From NCBI GenBank assembly GCA_030431485.1, contig JAUIIR010000023.1, forward strand, positions 1-55,850: a DNA stretch of 55,850 nt, in the 5' to 3' direction. Made by a program: the position numbers and the translations under genes. Below, piece by piece: positions 26,143-34,977 of the stretch (position 1 is the stretch's first letter; every line of letters starts with the position of its first letter). Source of the stretch: Alphaproteobacteria bacterium (lineage in GTDB: Bacteria > Pseudomonadota > Alphaproteobacteria > Rhodobacterales > Rhodobacteraceae). Below the pieces are notes generated by a model, which saw only the letters and a program-made list of their open reading frames with translations, was not told where the DNA came from and ran no database searches.

Positions 26143-27153
26143 TTACTTCAGAAGTCCAACTTCGCGATAAAAGCGTTCTGCGCCCGGGTGAAGCGGAACC
26201 CCGATACCCTCGACGCCGTCGAGTGCGGTTTCCATAGTGATGACCTTGCCTTTCGGGTGGCCGTTATCGAGCAGCTTGCGTGCTGTGTTTGACCACATGG
26301 CTTTTGTCACTCCGTAGATCAGCTCTTCGTCAACGTTGGCGTTGGTGACAAAAATCCCGCTGACGGCAACGGTGTTCACATCATATGTCACGCCTGGATA
26401 TGTGCCTGCTGGAATAGTCGAGGGAATGTAGTAGGGAACTGTCGCATTGGCCTGCGCCACTTCTTCATCAGTGAAGTTGTAAAGCTCCATGCCCTTCGTG
26501 TTATCAAGCTGGATCATGGCCGCCACCGGTGTACCGGCTGCATAGAAGTATGCATCCAACTGGCCATCGGCCAAGCGTTCGGCCGACTGCGAGTTGTTCA
26601 GTTCGGCTTCGTCGATATTGTCTCGGTTTACGCCGTGATCACCAATAATCAGTTCCACGGCGATCTGCGTGCCAGAACCAGCCTGCGCAATGCCAACTCG
26701 CTTGCCCTTAAGGTCTGCCAGTCCGTTCAGAGACCCGCCTTTCGGAAGTACAAGATGCAGGTCTTCCGGGAAGAGATTTGCAATCACCCGCAGGTCCGGT
26801 TTGGCGTTGCCTTCGTATTTGCCAATGCCGTGATAGGCAAAGTGAAGGGTTGCGGCGCCAGAAAGCCCTGCTTCCATCTGGCCGGCTTGAATAGCGTTTA
26901 CATTGTGCGCGCTTGCATTGGTCGATTGCGCGATTGCAACAAGACCTGGCACGCCACAATTCCCACCCTCTTCACAAGCACGGCTGCCCGGTGGGTTTGA
27001 AATTGCGTTCGCGATAATACCGCCAATTGGGAAGTAGGTGCCGCCCGCACCTCCGGTGCCGATCCGGAAGAATGTCATGTCCTGAGCTATTGCTGCTCCG
27101 GCCAACATGGTGCAGGCCAATGCGGCCCCGGTGATTTTTCCTACAAAGTTCAT
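26143..27153 (-). CDS. TAXI-family TRAP substrate-binding protein
   Basis: This 336-residue periplasmic protein has a signal peptide (about 1-23, ending AIA). It then has FFRIGTGGAGGTYFPIGG, the TAXI N-terminal signature. Further family features are KGKRVGIAQAGSGT near residue 150 and the C-terminal HPGAERFYREVG. The ATG follows GGGAGAC. It pairs with the fused permease. Known TAXI ligands include glutamate-type acids and other small carboxylates; nothing here identifies the ligand. A LysR gene is divergent. Confidence 0.92.
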   Translation of the reverse strand: MNFVGKITGAALACTMLAGAAIAQDMTFFRIGTGGAGGTYFPIGGIIANAISNPPGSRACEEGGNCGVPGLVAIAQSTNASAHNVNAIQAGQMEAGLSGAATLHFAYHGIGKYEGNAKPDLRVIANLFPEDLHLVLPKGGSLNGLADLKGKRVGIAQAGSGTQIAVELIIGDHGVNRDNIDEAELNNSQSAERLADGQLDAYFYAAGTPVAAMIQLDNTKGMELYNFTDEEVAQANATVPYYIPSTIPAGTYPGVTYDVNTVAVSGIFVTNANVDEELIYGVTKAMWSNTARKLLDNGHPKGKVITMETALDGVEGIGVPLHPGAERFYREVGLLK

Positions 27154-27214
27154 GCGTACTGTCTCCCTGTTGTACTGCGCCCGTTTGAGCAGACGTCTTC
27201 AACGCAAATTCACG

Positions 27215-27229
27215 GTTCAAAATTGGAAC
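27215..27229. promoter_or_regulatory. Candidate LysR box (T-N11-A)
   Basis: GTTC-N7-GAAC is an interrupted inverted repeat with the T-N11-A pattern of LysR-type sites. It lies in the gap between the divergent TAXI and LysR genes, 62 bp before the TAXI start and 70 bp before the lysR start. Confidence 0.4.
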
Positions 27230-27298
27230 GGAAATTGGATAAAAACAAACTCGAAATTGTATGTTATCTATAGAAAATTTTTATGGATTGGGGGCGGT

Positions 27299-28228
27299 AT
27301 GAACCTGCAGCAACTGGCGGTCTTTCGCGAGGTGATGAAAACCGGCTCGGTCAGTCAGGCCGCACGCAATCTGCATCGAACCCAGCCTGCAGTCAGTGCT
27401 TCGCTCAAGGCGCTGGAAGAAAGTTTGAACATCAAGTTGTTCTTCAGGGAGGGTCGCAGTCTCGTTCCGGTTCCAGAGGCCCACTACCTGCTGTCTGAAG
27501 CATCTGAGGTCCTAGATCGCCTGAGCGCCGCAGAACAGAATCTGACAGCGCTTCGCGACCGCCGAACCGGGCGGCTGCGCATCGTGGCAATGCCGGGGCC
27601 ATCTTCTTACTTGCTGCCCGAGTTTATCAGTCGCTTCATCGAGGACCGCCCGGATGTTCGTGTTACGGTGGCAACGCGCAGTTCGTTGCAAGTGCGCAAT
27701 CTGATTGCATCGCAAGGGTTTGATGTTGGATTCTGTGACTCTGAGGTTCTGGCAGAGCCTGATCGGCTGCTCCTCAACGAGGGCCTCTCTTGCGATTGTC
27801 TATGTGCCGTGTCGTGTGATCATCCGCTGGCAAAGAAGCCAGTCATAACCGCCAAGGACCTTGATGGTTATCCTATGGGCGCGCTGCAGTCGACACACTC
27901 CACTTTTGCAAATACTCAAGCCGCGTTTTCCGTCGCGGAGTCGGAATTCAATCTGCGCATAGATACACAGTATTTTCTACCGCTCTTCCCGTATGTCGAA
28001 GCTCAGCAGATTTGCGCAGTGGTCGATATCCTGAGCGCGATTTCATACTTACGAAGTCACGGCGACGCCGCTCGCATCACCTTTCGTCCATTCGAACCTG
28101 TGGTTCCGTTTGGCTATTCCATCCTGACACCACACCAAAGGCCTCTCTCTCGCTTGGCAGACGAGTTTGTGACTCAATGGAAAATCTGGCTTACCGACAG
28201 CATCAAGAACACCGATTTTTCATCTTGA
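27299..28228 (+). CDS. LysR-family transcriptional regulator
   Basis: This 309-residue regulator has an N-terminal helix-turn-helix (NLQQLAVFREVMKTGSVSQAARNLHRTQPAVSASLKALEE pattern, residues 2-40, with the typical QPAVS) and a type-2 periplasmic-binding effector domain. I chose the ATG at 27299, preceded by GGGGGCGG, where the family N-terminus begins. It is divergent from the TAXI binding protein and probably controls that transporter. Its 3' end overlaps the kbaZ-like gene on the other strand by 9 bases. Confidence 0.92.
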   Translation: MNLQQLAVFREVMKTGSVSQAARNLHRTQPAVSASLKALEESLNIKLFFREGRSLVPVPEAHYLLSEASEVLDRLSAAEQNLTALRDRRTGRLRIVAMPGPSSYLLPEFISRFIEDRPDVRVTVATRSSLQVRNLIASQGFDVGFCDSEVLAEPDRLLLNEGLSCDCLCAVSCDHPLAKKPVITAKDLDGYPMGALQSTHSTFANTQAAFSVAESEFNLRIDTQYFLPLFPYVEAQQICAVVDILSAISYLRSHGDAARITFRPFEPVVPFGYSILTPHQRPLSRLADEFVTQWKIWLTDSIKNTDFSS

Positions 28229-29488
28229 TTGAACCGCGTTTTCGTAGCGGATCAATACGTTTTCGACGGCATGCAGCAATGCGTCTCTCGCTGTGCAAGA
28301 CGTGCTGTCCGGTGTCACAGATGGCAAGTACTGGCTGGCAAGCGGTGCCGGGATCTCTTGATTGTCCAATCGTTCAAGGAGTTCGGCAACCGCTGCGGTG
28401 GCAGTGTCTGTTGGCCAGTAATAACGTATTCGGTCTGACAGACTAAAATGGCGTTGTAGCCACTTTTGGGTTTCTGTTCCGAAGTAGTAATTCACCCAAT
28501 TATCAGGCGACACATGCATCACATCTTCCATCGCTCGCATCAGGCGGTTGCGAGGAGGTGACTGTTCCAGGACGTCCGCCACTGCATCCAGCCCATAGAG
28601 TGCTTCCCGAAGGGCAAATGTCAGCCACGGCCCGACTTTTAGGATCGCAAACCCGCCGCAAACTAGCGCTGTAAGGTTCGCTTCAGTTTGGTAGTCGGTC
28701 GAATGTGCTTCGAAAACCAAGCCTGGCATTTGTTTTAGACGTTTCGTCAGGGCTGTAGCCTTAACGGGCTCAAACTGGATGACATCGCTGTGGCCGAATT
28801 CGACGCCGGGCTGGACAACCAAGCCAATAACACGTTCGAAAACATCATCGATCCCGCGCTGTGCGAACGCTTCGCGATGGATGGCGTAGGTCTGCTCGAC
28901 AGCCTCGGGCGTCGTGATCTTTAGGTCATGGCCGTCCAAGGCTTCGGTTGCGCCGCCCGGTACCGGGACCTCGGTGCCGATTATATAGACAGGTGACGGA
29001 TTGCCCGGAGCATGTGTTTCGGCAATTTCGGCCAGTCGCGCCGCGCGGGATGCGGTTTCTTCGTCGCTTAAAGCGACAGGCTCTCCGTTGCAGCCCATTG
29101 ATGTGTCCAAATGCAGCTTGGTGAACCCAGCAGCGGCGAATGCGGCGATCATGTCGTCCGCTTTTTTCATAGCGTCCTCGGCTTTGAGGTTTTTCCAGGG
29201 GTTCGGGCCGAGGTGGTCACCTCCCAAAATGATTTCGACGCTCTCGCAGTCCGAGCTTCGAGCGATTTGCTCCACGAAGTCGCGGAAGCCTTGAGGCGTC
29301 ATACCTGTGTACCCGCCATCCTGATTGACCTGATTGCAGGTAGCTTCGATCAATGCGGGTCGGCCGTAGCGCTTGGCGATCCGCAAGGCTGCCTCAATTA
29401 CGATGGGGTGCGCAGAACAAACAGAGGTAATACCCTGCGGGGCGCCTGCATGAAAGGCGTCGGGTATGGCGAGCAAAGGGTTGCGCAT
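28220..29488 (-). CDS. KbaZ/GatZ-family protein, possible D-tagatose-6-phosphate 4-epimerase
   Basis: This 422-residue TIM-barrel protein belongs to the family of the so-called non-catalytic subunit of tagatose-bisphosphate aldolase. Clear signatures are GITSVCSAHP, LIEATCNQVNQDGGYTGM, GGDHLGPNPW and LHLDTSMGC. No KbaY/GatY catalytic aldolase is nearby. Members without KbaY have been assigned as tagatose-6-phosphate 4-epimerases in Agrobacterium polyol pathways, giving fructose-6-phosphate. The gene overlaps the kinase gene as ATGA, which fits that order: kinase, then epimerase. Confidence 0.85.
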   Translation of the reverse strand: MRNPLLAIPDAFHAGAPQGITSVCSAHPIVIEAALRIAKRYGRPALIEATCNQVNQDGGYTGMTPQGFRDFVEQIARSSDCESVEIILGGDHLGPNPWKNLKAEDAMKKADDMIAAFAAAGFTKLHLDTSMGCNGEPVALSDEETASRAARLAEIAETHAPGNPSPVYIIGTEVPVPGGATEALDGHDLKITTPEAVEQTYAIHREAFAQRGIDDVFERVIGLVVQPGVEFGHSDVIQFEPVKATALTKRLKQMPGLVFEAHSTDYQTEANLTALVCGGFAILKVGPWLTFALREALYGLDAVADVLEQSPPRNRLMRAMEDVMHVSPDNWVNYYFGTETQKWLQRHFSLSDRIRYYWPTDTATAAVAELLERLDNQEIPAPLASQYLPSVTPDSTSCTARDALLHAVENVLIRYENAVQSR

Positions 29489-30435
29489 CAGGTAAGCTCT
29501 CCGTGATGTTTAAGGAATGAGTCTATGTCGTCAGCGTTACTGGTGCCTTCCATCGGGCCGCGTTTGCCGACTGCTAGGGCCCCGGCTGCACATGCGCGGA
29601 GTAGCGCGGTGGTAGGGTCTGTGCCTCTGAGCCAGTAGGTCGTGAAAGCTCCGCCAAAGCAGTCGCCTGCGCCAGTTGGATCAATCTCGTCTACTGGAAA
29701 TGCCCGAGCAGTGACCGATTGTTTCACGTCGTGATACGTGGCCCCCTTCGACCCATTCTTGTGGACGACAGCGGAAACACCTTTGCCGAACAATTCTGCC
29801 AGCGCATCGTCTGTGCTCGATGCGTAAGTCAGCAAAGTTAATTCGTCACCACTGGGCAAGAAAAGGTCTGTTTGGCCGAGCAATTTATGCATTGCCTGGC
29901 GCATTCCATCCTTTTCCAGCATCTCTTTGCGAAGGTTGGGGTCGAATGAAACGCTCCCTCCGCGCCGTTTGATGGACTGCACTGCGTGAAGGTTGAGTTC
30001 AGTGAATGTGGTCGAGGACAACGAAGAACCCATGACATGCAAGTGATCCGCGCTGTCAAACAACGTCTGTGCGGCCTCTGTCATGGCCACTTGCCCGCAG
30101 GCAGCATGTTCAATGTTGAAGATGAAGTCGCGGGACCCGTCTTCGCGATAGCGCACGAATGCCGTTCCGGTCGGCCGGGCGGGGTCTTCGGAAATCGCGG
30201 AGATGTCGACACCGTCAGACTTCAAACGTGATACGTTCAGCCGTCCGAAATCATCGTAGCCTACTGTTGAAACAATGCCGCAAGGTTGTCCGAGCTTGGC
30301 GACCTGATCGATAAAGATCGCGGGTGCGCCGGAGGGAAATGGTCCGGTAAGCGAAAGCGGGTTCAAGAACCCTTCCCCAATTTGGTCGGCCATGATCTCG
30401 ACCAGGATCTCGCCGATAACAACGATTTTCTTCAT
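29488..30435 (-). CDS. PfkB-family sugar kinase (tagatose/ketohexose kinase-like)
   Basis: This is a ribokinase-fold kinase of about 315 residues. The C-terminal signature DPTGAGDCFGGAFTTYW carries the catalytic Asp and anion hole, and GEILVEIMAD opens the protein. I chose the ATG at 30435 with AGGAG before it; the frame extends to 30537 but lacks family similarity there. It is the first gene of a two-gene unit with the KbaZ-like gene and is divergent from lacI. Phosphorylation of tagatose or fructose made by the polyol dehydrogenases is the likely role. Confidence 0.85.
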   Translation of the reverse strand: MKKIVVIGEILVEIMADQIGEGFLNPLSLTGPFPSGAPAIFIDQVAKLGQPCGIVSTVGYDDFGRLNVSRLKSDGVDISAISEDPARPTGTAFVRYREDGSRDFIFNIEHAACGQVAMTEAAQTLFDSADHLHVMGSSLSSTTFTELNLHAVQSIKRRGGSVSFDPNLRKEMLEKDGMRQAMHKLLGQTDLFLPSGDELTLLTYASSTDDALAELFGKGVSAVVHKNGSKGATYHDVKQSVTARAFPVDEIDPTGAGDCFGGAFTTYWLRGTDPTTALLRACAAGALAVGKRGPMEGTSNADDIDSFLKHHGELT

Positions 30436-30538
30436 GGAACTCCTAGCGCTGATAGTTGCCGACGTGAAAGCGTCTGGTGTTGTGACGTGAGCACCCAGCC
30501 CTTGACGGGTGCCACTCTGCAGCCATAAGGTCAACATA

Positions 30539-30555
30539 AATTTCCGCGCGTAAAG
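30539..30555. promoter_or_regulatory. Candidate LacI-family operator 1
   Basis: AATTTCCGCGCGTAAAG shares the core CGCGCGTAAA with the site at 31698-31714. It lies in the divergent kinase/lacI promoter region. Confidence 0.5.
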
Positions 30556-30642
30556 TTATTTCTCAGTGCGCGGAGCTTCTTTGGAAGCATTTGCCTGTCT
30601 ATAGTCTGGGTGGTGCTTAGGTATATCTGCGCGGGAAGCTCA

Positions 30643-31674
30643 ATGGATGGCAGCAAAATAAAGAACATGGACGAGTTCGCGGCGGTCGCGGGGATTTCGC
30701 GTCCAACGATTTCGAAATACTTCCATGACCCCAGCAGTGTGAAACAATCGACCCGTGCGCGCATTGAGGAGGCGCTGGAGAAGCACGATTACCGTCCGAA
30801 TATCTTTGCGATGAACCAAAATCGCAAGCTGACCCGGACGGTGGGTATCGTCATGCCTTACCTAGCTGATCCGATTTTTGGCGAGATCGCCCGCACTATC
30901 GAGCGGCGCTGTATTGATGCCGGATACCGAACCGCACTCTTCAGCTCTCATGGCGAGCGCTCGGGCGAGATAGAGGCACTGGAAAGCTTGCGTGCATTGC
31001 GTCCGTCAGGGGTGATGCTGGCGCCCTTGGGTCGGTTCTCTGATCGTGATTTCATTTCCGGGTTTTGCGAAGAGTTTCCGACGGTCATTTTTGATCGTGA
31101 CATTGAGGGTGTCGGGGAGGCCTTTGTCGGTTCGGATAATGCAAGTTTTGTTAGTCAGAGCGTCGAATATCTGACTCGCATCGGGGATCCCCCATGCTTT
31201 TTCGAGATGAAGAATCCTGCGAACCCGAATTCAATTGCGCGCCGTCAGGGTTACATGCGGTCAATGCGGGAGCGTGGGTTTGAGCCAATGGTTGTCCAGG
31301 TGGATGGTGAGGGCTGGGAGTTTGAGCGAATCGGTTACGATGGTGGGCTTGGCGTCATTGAGAATCGGAGTCTTCCAACCAACACTGTTCTCTGTAGCAA
31401 TGACCGTCTGGCGATCGGCTTCCTTGCTGCCTGCTATGAGAAAGGTCTGCGTGTCGGACGGGGCAGTGGATGCGCCCTGCGTGTTGCCGGGCACGATAAC
31501 CACCCGCACGCGCGCTTTACCTGCCCATCACTGACGACGGTAGCGCATGAATATGAAGCAATCTCAGAAACTGGCGTATCGACACTGTTTGATTTGATCG
31601 AGCAGGGCGGCAGGTTTGAGGGGCGACGCGTTGAGCGCCTGCCAACGCGGTTGATCATGAGGGACTCGGCCTGA
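30643..31674 (+). CDS. LacI-family transcriptional regulator
   Basis: This 343-residue regulator has an N-terminal helix-turn-helix and hinge (MDEFAAVAGISRPTISKYF, then RARIEEALEKHDYRPN) and a sugar-binding effector domain with VGIVMPYLADPIF and FDRDIEG. I chose the ATG at 30643, about 5 bases after GGGAAG. It is placed between the kinase unit and the polyol ABC transporter, with similar candidate operators on both sides. It is therefore the likely local repressor, answering to a polyol or ketose. Confidence 0.9.
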   Translation: MDGSKIKNMDEFAAVAGISRPTISKYFHDPSSVKQSTRARIEEALEKHDYRPNIFAMNQNRKLTRTVGIVMPYLADPIFGEIARTIERRCIDAGYRTALFSSHGERSGEIEALESLRALRPSGVMLAPLGRFSDRDFISGFCEEFPTVIFDRDIEGVGEAFVGSDNASFVSQSVEYLTRIGDPPCFFEMKNPANPNSIARRQGYMRSMRERGFEPMVVQVDGEGWEFERIGYDGGLGVIENRSLPTNTVLCSNDRLAIGFLAACYEKGLRVGRGSGCALRVAGHDNHPHARFTCPSLTTVAHEYEAISETGVSTLFDLIEQGGRFEGRRVERLPTRLIMRDSA

Positions 31675-31697
31675 CGTTGGTTGCGGCCGGAGATAAA

Positions 31698-31714
31698 ATT
31701 TATCGCGCGTAAAT
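31698..31714 (+). promoter_or_regulatory. Candidate LacI-family operator 2
   Basis: ATTTATCGCGCGTAAAT has TTTA/TAAA arms around a GC-rich centre. It lies 71 bp upstream of the polyol-binding-protein ATG. It shares CGCGCGTAAA with operator 1. Confidence 0.55.
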
Positions 31715-31784
31715 AAATCTTGCATCGGCCGTTGCCGTGTGTTTACTTCGCCGCTAGGTCAATCAGCCATAGGGAGGAAAACTG

Positions 31785-33107
31785 ATGAACCTGAGGAAAA
31801 CCTTTGCCTCTGCAACGGCTATGTCGCTCATCATGAGCGCGGGCGCGTTTGCCGAGGAGATCACCATCGCGACCGTTAATAACGCTGACATGATTGTCAT
31901 GCAGGAGTTGGCACCGCAGTGGGAAGAGGCCACCGGAAATACGATCAATTGGGTTGTTTTGGAAGAGAACGTGCTTCGTCAGCGTACCACCCAGGACATC
32001 TCAACCAATGGCGGTTCTTTCGACATCATGTTCATCGGTGCGTACGAAACGCCGATCTGGGGTGCCAACGGCTGGCTTGAGCCGCTGAATGATTTTGGCG
32101 ATGACGCAGACTACGACCTCAATGATATCTTCCAGCTTGTCCGAAACGGTTTGTCGGACAGCGAAGGTAACCTTTACGCGCTGCCGCTCTACTCCGAGAC
32201 ATCTTTTACGTACTATCGGACCGATGTCTTCGAGGACAAGGGTATTGCCGTGCCGGAAGGTCAACCGACCTATGAAGAATTCGCTGCAATGGCTGCAGCG
32301 GCTCACGATCCCGAAAACGGCATCTTCGGCACTTGTCAGCGCGGTAAAGCTGGCTGGGGCGAGAACATGGCATTCGTCGGTCCGCTGGTCAATGCGTTCG
32401 GCGGGCGTTGGTTTGATATGGACTGGCAGCCGCAGCTCGATTCGGAAGAGTGGAACAACGCGATCACATATTACGTAGATCTCGTGAGCAACTACGGCCC
32501 TCCGGGTGCGTCGTTGAATGGTCACAATGAAAACCGTGCGCTCTTCAAAGACGGCAAATGTGCGACTTGGGTAGATGCCACTTCAGCTGCTACGGATGTA
32601 AAGAACCCGGACACCTCGACAGTTGCGGACGTGACCGACTTCTTTAAGGCCCCTAAGCAGGTCACTGACAAAGGCACCGGTTGGTTCTGGTCTTGGGCGC
32701 TTGCAATTCCTGCAAGCTCGCAGAGCAAGGACACTGCCAAGGACTTCCTGAAGTGGGCAACCTCGAAGGAGTACTTCGAGCTGGTTGGCGAAACCAAAGG
32801 ATGGGTGGCTGTACCCAGCGGCACACGTCAGTCGGTCGAAGCAGACCCGCGCCGCCTTGAGGCTGCACCGTTTGCATCAACCATCGTCGACGCCATCCTC
32901 TCGGTTGACCCCGCAGATCCGACGCTTGAGCCCGTTCCCTACACGGGTGTTCAGTTCGTCGCGATCCCGGAGTTCCAAGGCATCGGCAATTATGTCGGTC
33001 AGCAGATCTCAGCAGCCCTCGCCGGTCAGCAGTCGGTCGAAGAAGCGCTGGCAAACAGCCAAACCTTCGCTGTCCGGGAAATGACCAAGGCCGGTTACAT
33101 TAAGTAA
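31785..33107 (+). CDS. Polyol ABC transporter substrate-binding protein (SmoE/MtlE-like)
   Basis: This 440-residue periplasmic protein belongs to the family-1 extracellular binding proteins. It has a signal peptide (about 1-23, ending AFA) and an ITIATVNNADMIVMQELAPQ opening typical of sorbitol/mannitol-binding SmoE. AGGGAGG precedes the ATG. It leads a seven-gene unit of binding protein, two permeases, ATPase and three dehydrogenases. The ligand should be a hexitol; which one is not resolved by the sequence. Confidence 0.9.
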   Translation: MNLRKTFASATAMSLIMSAGAFAEEITIATVNNADMIVMQELAPQWEEATGNTINWVVLEENVLRQRTTQDISTNGGSFDIMFIGAYETPIWGANGWLEPLNDFGDDADYDLNDIFQLVRNGLSDSEGNLYALPLYSETSFTYYRTDVFEDKGIAVPEGQPTYEEFAAMAAAAHDPENGIFGTCQRGKAGWGENMAFVGPLVNAFGGRWFDMDWQPQLDSEEWNNAITYYVDLVSNYGPPGASLNGHNENRALFKDGKCATWVDATSAATDVKNPDTSTVADVTDFFKAPKQVTDKGTGWFWSWALAIPASSQSKDTAKDFLKWATSKEYFELVGETKGWVAVPSGTRQSVEADPRRLEAAPFASTIVDAILSVDPADPTLEPVPYTGVQFVAIPEFQGIGNYVGQQISAALAGQQSVEEALANSQTFAVREMTKAGYIK

Positions 33108-33120
33108 CATCCTCCCGGAG

Positions 33121-33147
33121 TGGGCTGGCGCCTCGCGAGCCGGCCCA
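33121..33147 (+). promoter_or_regulatory. Stem-loop after the polyol-binding-protein gene
   Basis: TGGGCTGGC / GCCGGCCCA forms a 9-bp stem with one G-U pair and a 9-base loop, 13 bases after the stop. There is no proper T-run, so it probably protects the upstream mRNA or partly attenuates the permease genes. Confidence 0.55.
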
Positions 33148-33249
33148 TTTCCAGCGCGTGTGTTTCCAGTTTTTTGAGCATTTCAGCAAATGCCCGCTTC
33201 TGGCATTTCCTCAAGTGCTATCCGCTATTCGTTTGGGAGGGCGAAGCGA

Positions 33250-34122
33250 ATGTCTACGAAAGCATCCAGATCCGCCGCGCGGCTTATGATATCGCCAGCA
33301 GTGGTTTTGCTTCTGATGTGGATGATCGTCCCTCTGGTGATGACAGTCTACTTCTCGTTCCTTCGCTATAATCTTCTTTCGCCTGGAGCGACGCCTTGGG
33401 CGGGGTGGGAGAACTACTACTGGTTTATCACTGATCCGAGTTTCAATGACGCCATCTGGAACACGTTGGCTCTTGTCGGTGGAATTCTGGTGATCACCGT
33501 TGTCGGCGGGATCGGGTTTGCTCTCTTGCTTGATAGGCCTATGTTCGGCACGGGTGTCATACGTATAATGGTGATCGCTCCGTTCTTTGTGATGCCGACT
33601 GTGTCTGCGCTGGTGTGGAAGAATATGTTCTTCAATCCTGTGAACGGGATATTCGGGAACATCGCGACGAGCCTCGGACTGCAGCCCATCGACTTCTTCG
33701 CAGAAATCCCGCTGCTATCAATCATCTTCATCGTGTCTTGGATGTGGTTGCCATTTGCCACTCTGATCTTGCTCACCGCATTACAGTCGCTTGATCAGGA
33801 GCAGTTGGAAGCAGCCGAGATGGACGGCGCCAGCTGGAGCAGCCGCTTCTGGTACATTATGCTTCCGCACCTGGCGCGGGCGATCACCGTTGTCATCCTG
33901 ATCCAGACAATCTTTCTTTTGTCCGTCTTTGCAGAAATCCTGGTGACCACAAATGGAGGCCCGGGCACAGCGACCACGAACCTGACCTACCTGATCTATG
34001 TTTCGTCGCTCCTGCAATTCGACGTGGGAATGGGCAGCGCTGGTGGTGTTTTCGCAATCATTCTCGCCAACATCGTTGCGATCTTCCTGATGCGGATGAT
34101 CGGCAAGAACTTGGACGCTTGA
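33250..34122 (+). CDS. Polyol ABC transporter permease (SmoF-like)
   Basis: This 290-residue permease has six membrane helices and the docking loop EAAEMDGASWSSRFWYIMLPHL near residues 197-218. I chose the ATG at 33250 because GGGAGG lies about 10 bases before it. It forms the heteromeric channel with the next gene's product. Confidence 0.92.
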   Translation: MSTKASRSAARLMISPAVVLLLMWMIVPLVMTVYFSFLRYNLLSPGATPWAGWENYYWFITDPSFNDAIWNTLALVGGILVITVVGGIGFALLLDRPMFGTGVIRIMVIAPFFVMPTVSALVWKNMFFNPVNGIFGNIATSLGLQPIDFFAEIPLLSIIFIVSWMWLPFATLILLTALQSLDQEQLEAAEMDGASWSSRFWYIMLPHLARAITVVILIQTIFLLSVFAEILVTTNGGPGTATTNLTYLIYVSSLLQFDVGMGSAGGVFAIILANIVAIFLMRMIGKNLDA

Positions 34123-34132
34123 GGGGAATTAC

Positions 34133-34966
34133 ATGGCACGTGCAGTTTCAACCAAGCAGAAAAGTATCAACACAGCGATTGCGGGAACGCTTGGCTTCTT
34201 GATGTTCTTTCCAATTCTTTGGATCCTGATCCTGTCCTTTAAGACAGAAGAAGACGCGATCAGGGCGCCTTTGGAAGTTCTGTTCTCAAGTGGCTGGACG
34301 CTCGACAGCTTTGGTGCTGTGCAGGCGCGGTCAGACTATTTCAAGCATTTCTCGAACTCGGTTATTATCTCTGTTGGATCGACGGTTCTTGGTCTTTTGA
34401 TCGCCATTCCCGCAGCTTGGTCGATGGCATTCGTTCCTTCGCGGCACACCAAGAATATCCTGATGTGGATGCTCTCGACCAAAATGCTGCCGCCGGTTGG
34501 CGTGCTTGTGCCGATCTATTTGATTTTCCGTGACACTGGGCTTTTGGACAGCCGGACGGGGCTGACCATTGTTCTGACGCTGATGAACCTGCCGATCATC
34601 GTCTGGATGCTGTACACATATTTCAAGGAAATTCCCGGTGAAATCCTTGAAGCAGCGCGTATGGACGGCGCAAGTCTCCGAGAGGAAGTGCTTTACGTTC
34701 TGACGCCGATGGCAATCCCGGGAATGGCGTCTACGATGCTTCTGAATATCATTCTGGCATGGAACGAGGCCTTCTGGACGCTGAACCTGACAGCGGCCAA
34801 GGCGGCACCTTTGACGGCCTTTATCGCAAGCTACTCAAGCCCAGAGGGCCTGTTTTACGCAAAGCTTTCGGCGGCATCGATCATGGCGATTGCTCCGATC
34901 TTGATCATGGGCTGGTTCAGCCAGAAACAACTCGTCCGCGGCCTGACTTTCGGCGCGGTGAAATAA
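34133..34966 (+). CDS. Polyol ABC transporter permease (SmoG-like)
   Basis: This 277-residue permease has six membrane helices and the docking loop [20 protein letters not shown] near residues 178-197. GAGGGGA lies before the ATG, and only 10 bases separate it from the upstream permease gene. Its sequence fits the second subunit of sorbitol/mannitol-type importers. Confidence 0.93.
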   Translation: MARAVSTKQKSINTAIAGTLGFLMFFPILWILILSFKTEEDAIRAPLEVLFSSGWTLDSFGAVQARSDYFKHFSNSVIISVGSTVLGLLIAIPAAWSMAFVPSRHTKNILMWMLSTKMLPPVGVLVPIYLIFRDTGLLDSRTGLTIVLTLMNLPIIVWMLYTYFKEIPGEILEAARMDGASLREEVLYVLTPMAIPGMASTMLLNIILAWNEAFWTLNLTAAKAAPLTAFIASYSSPEGLFYAKLSAASIMAIAPILIMGWFSQKQLVRGLTFGAVK

Positions 34967-34977
34967 AGGGAACGACC

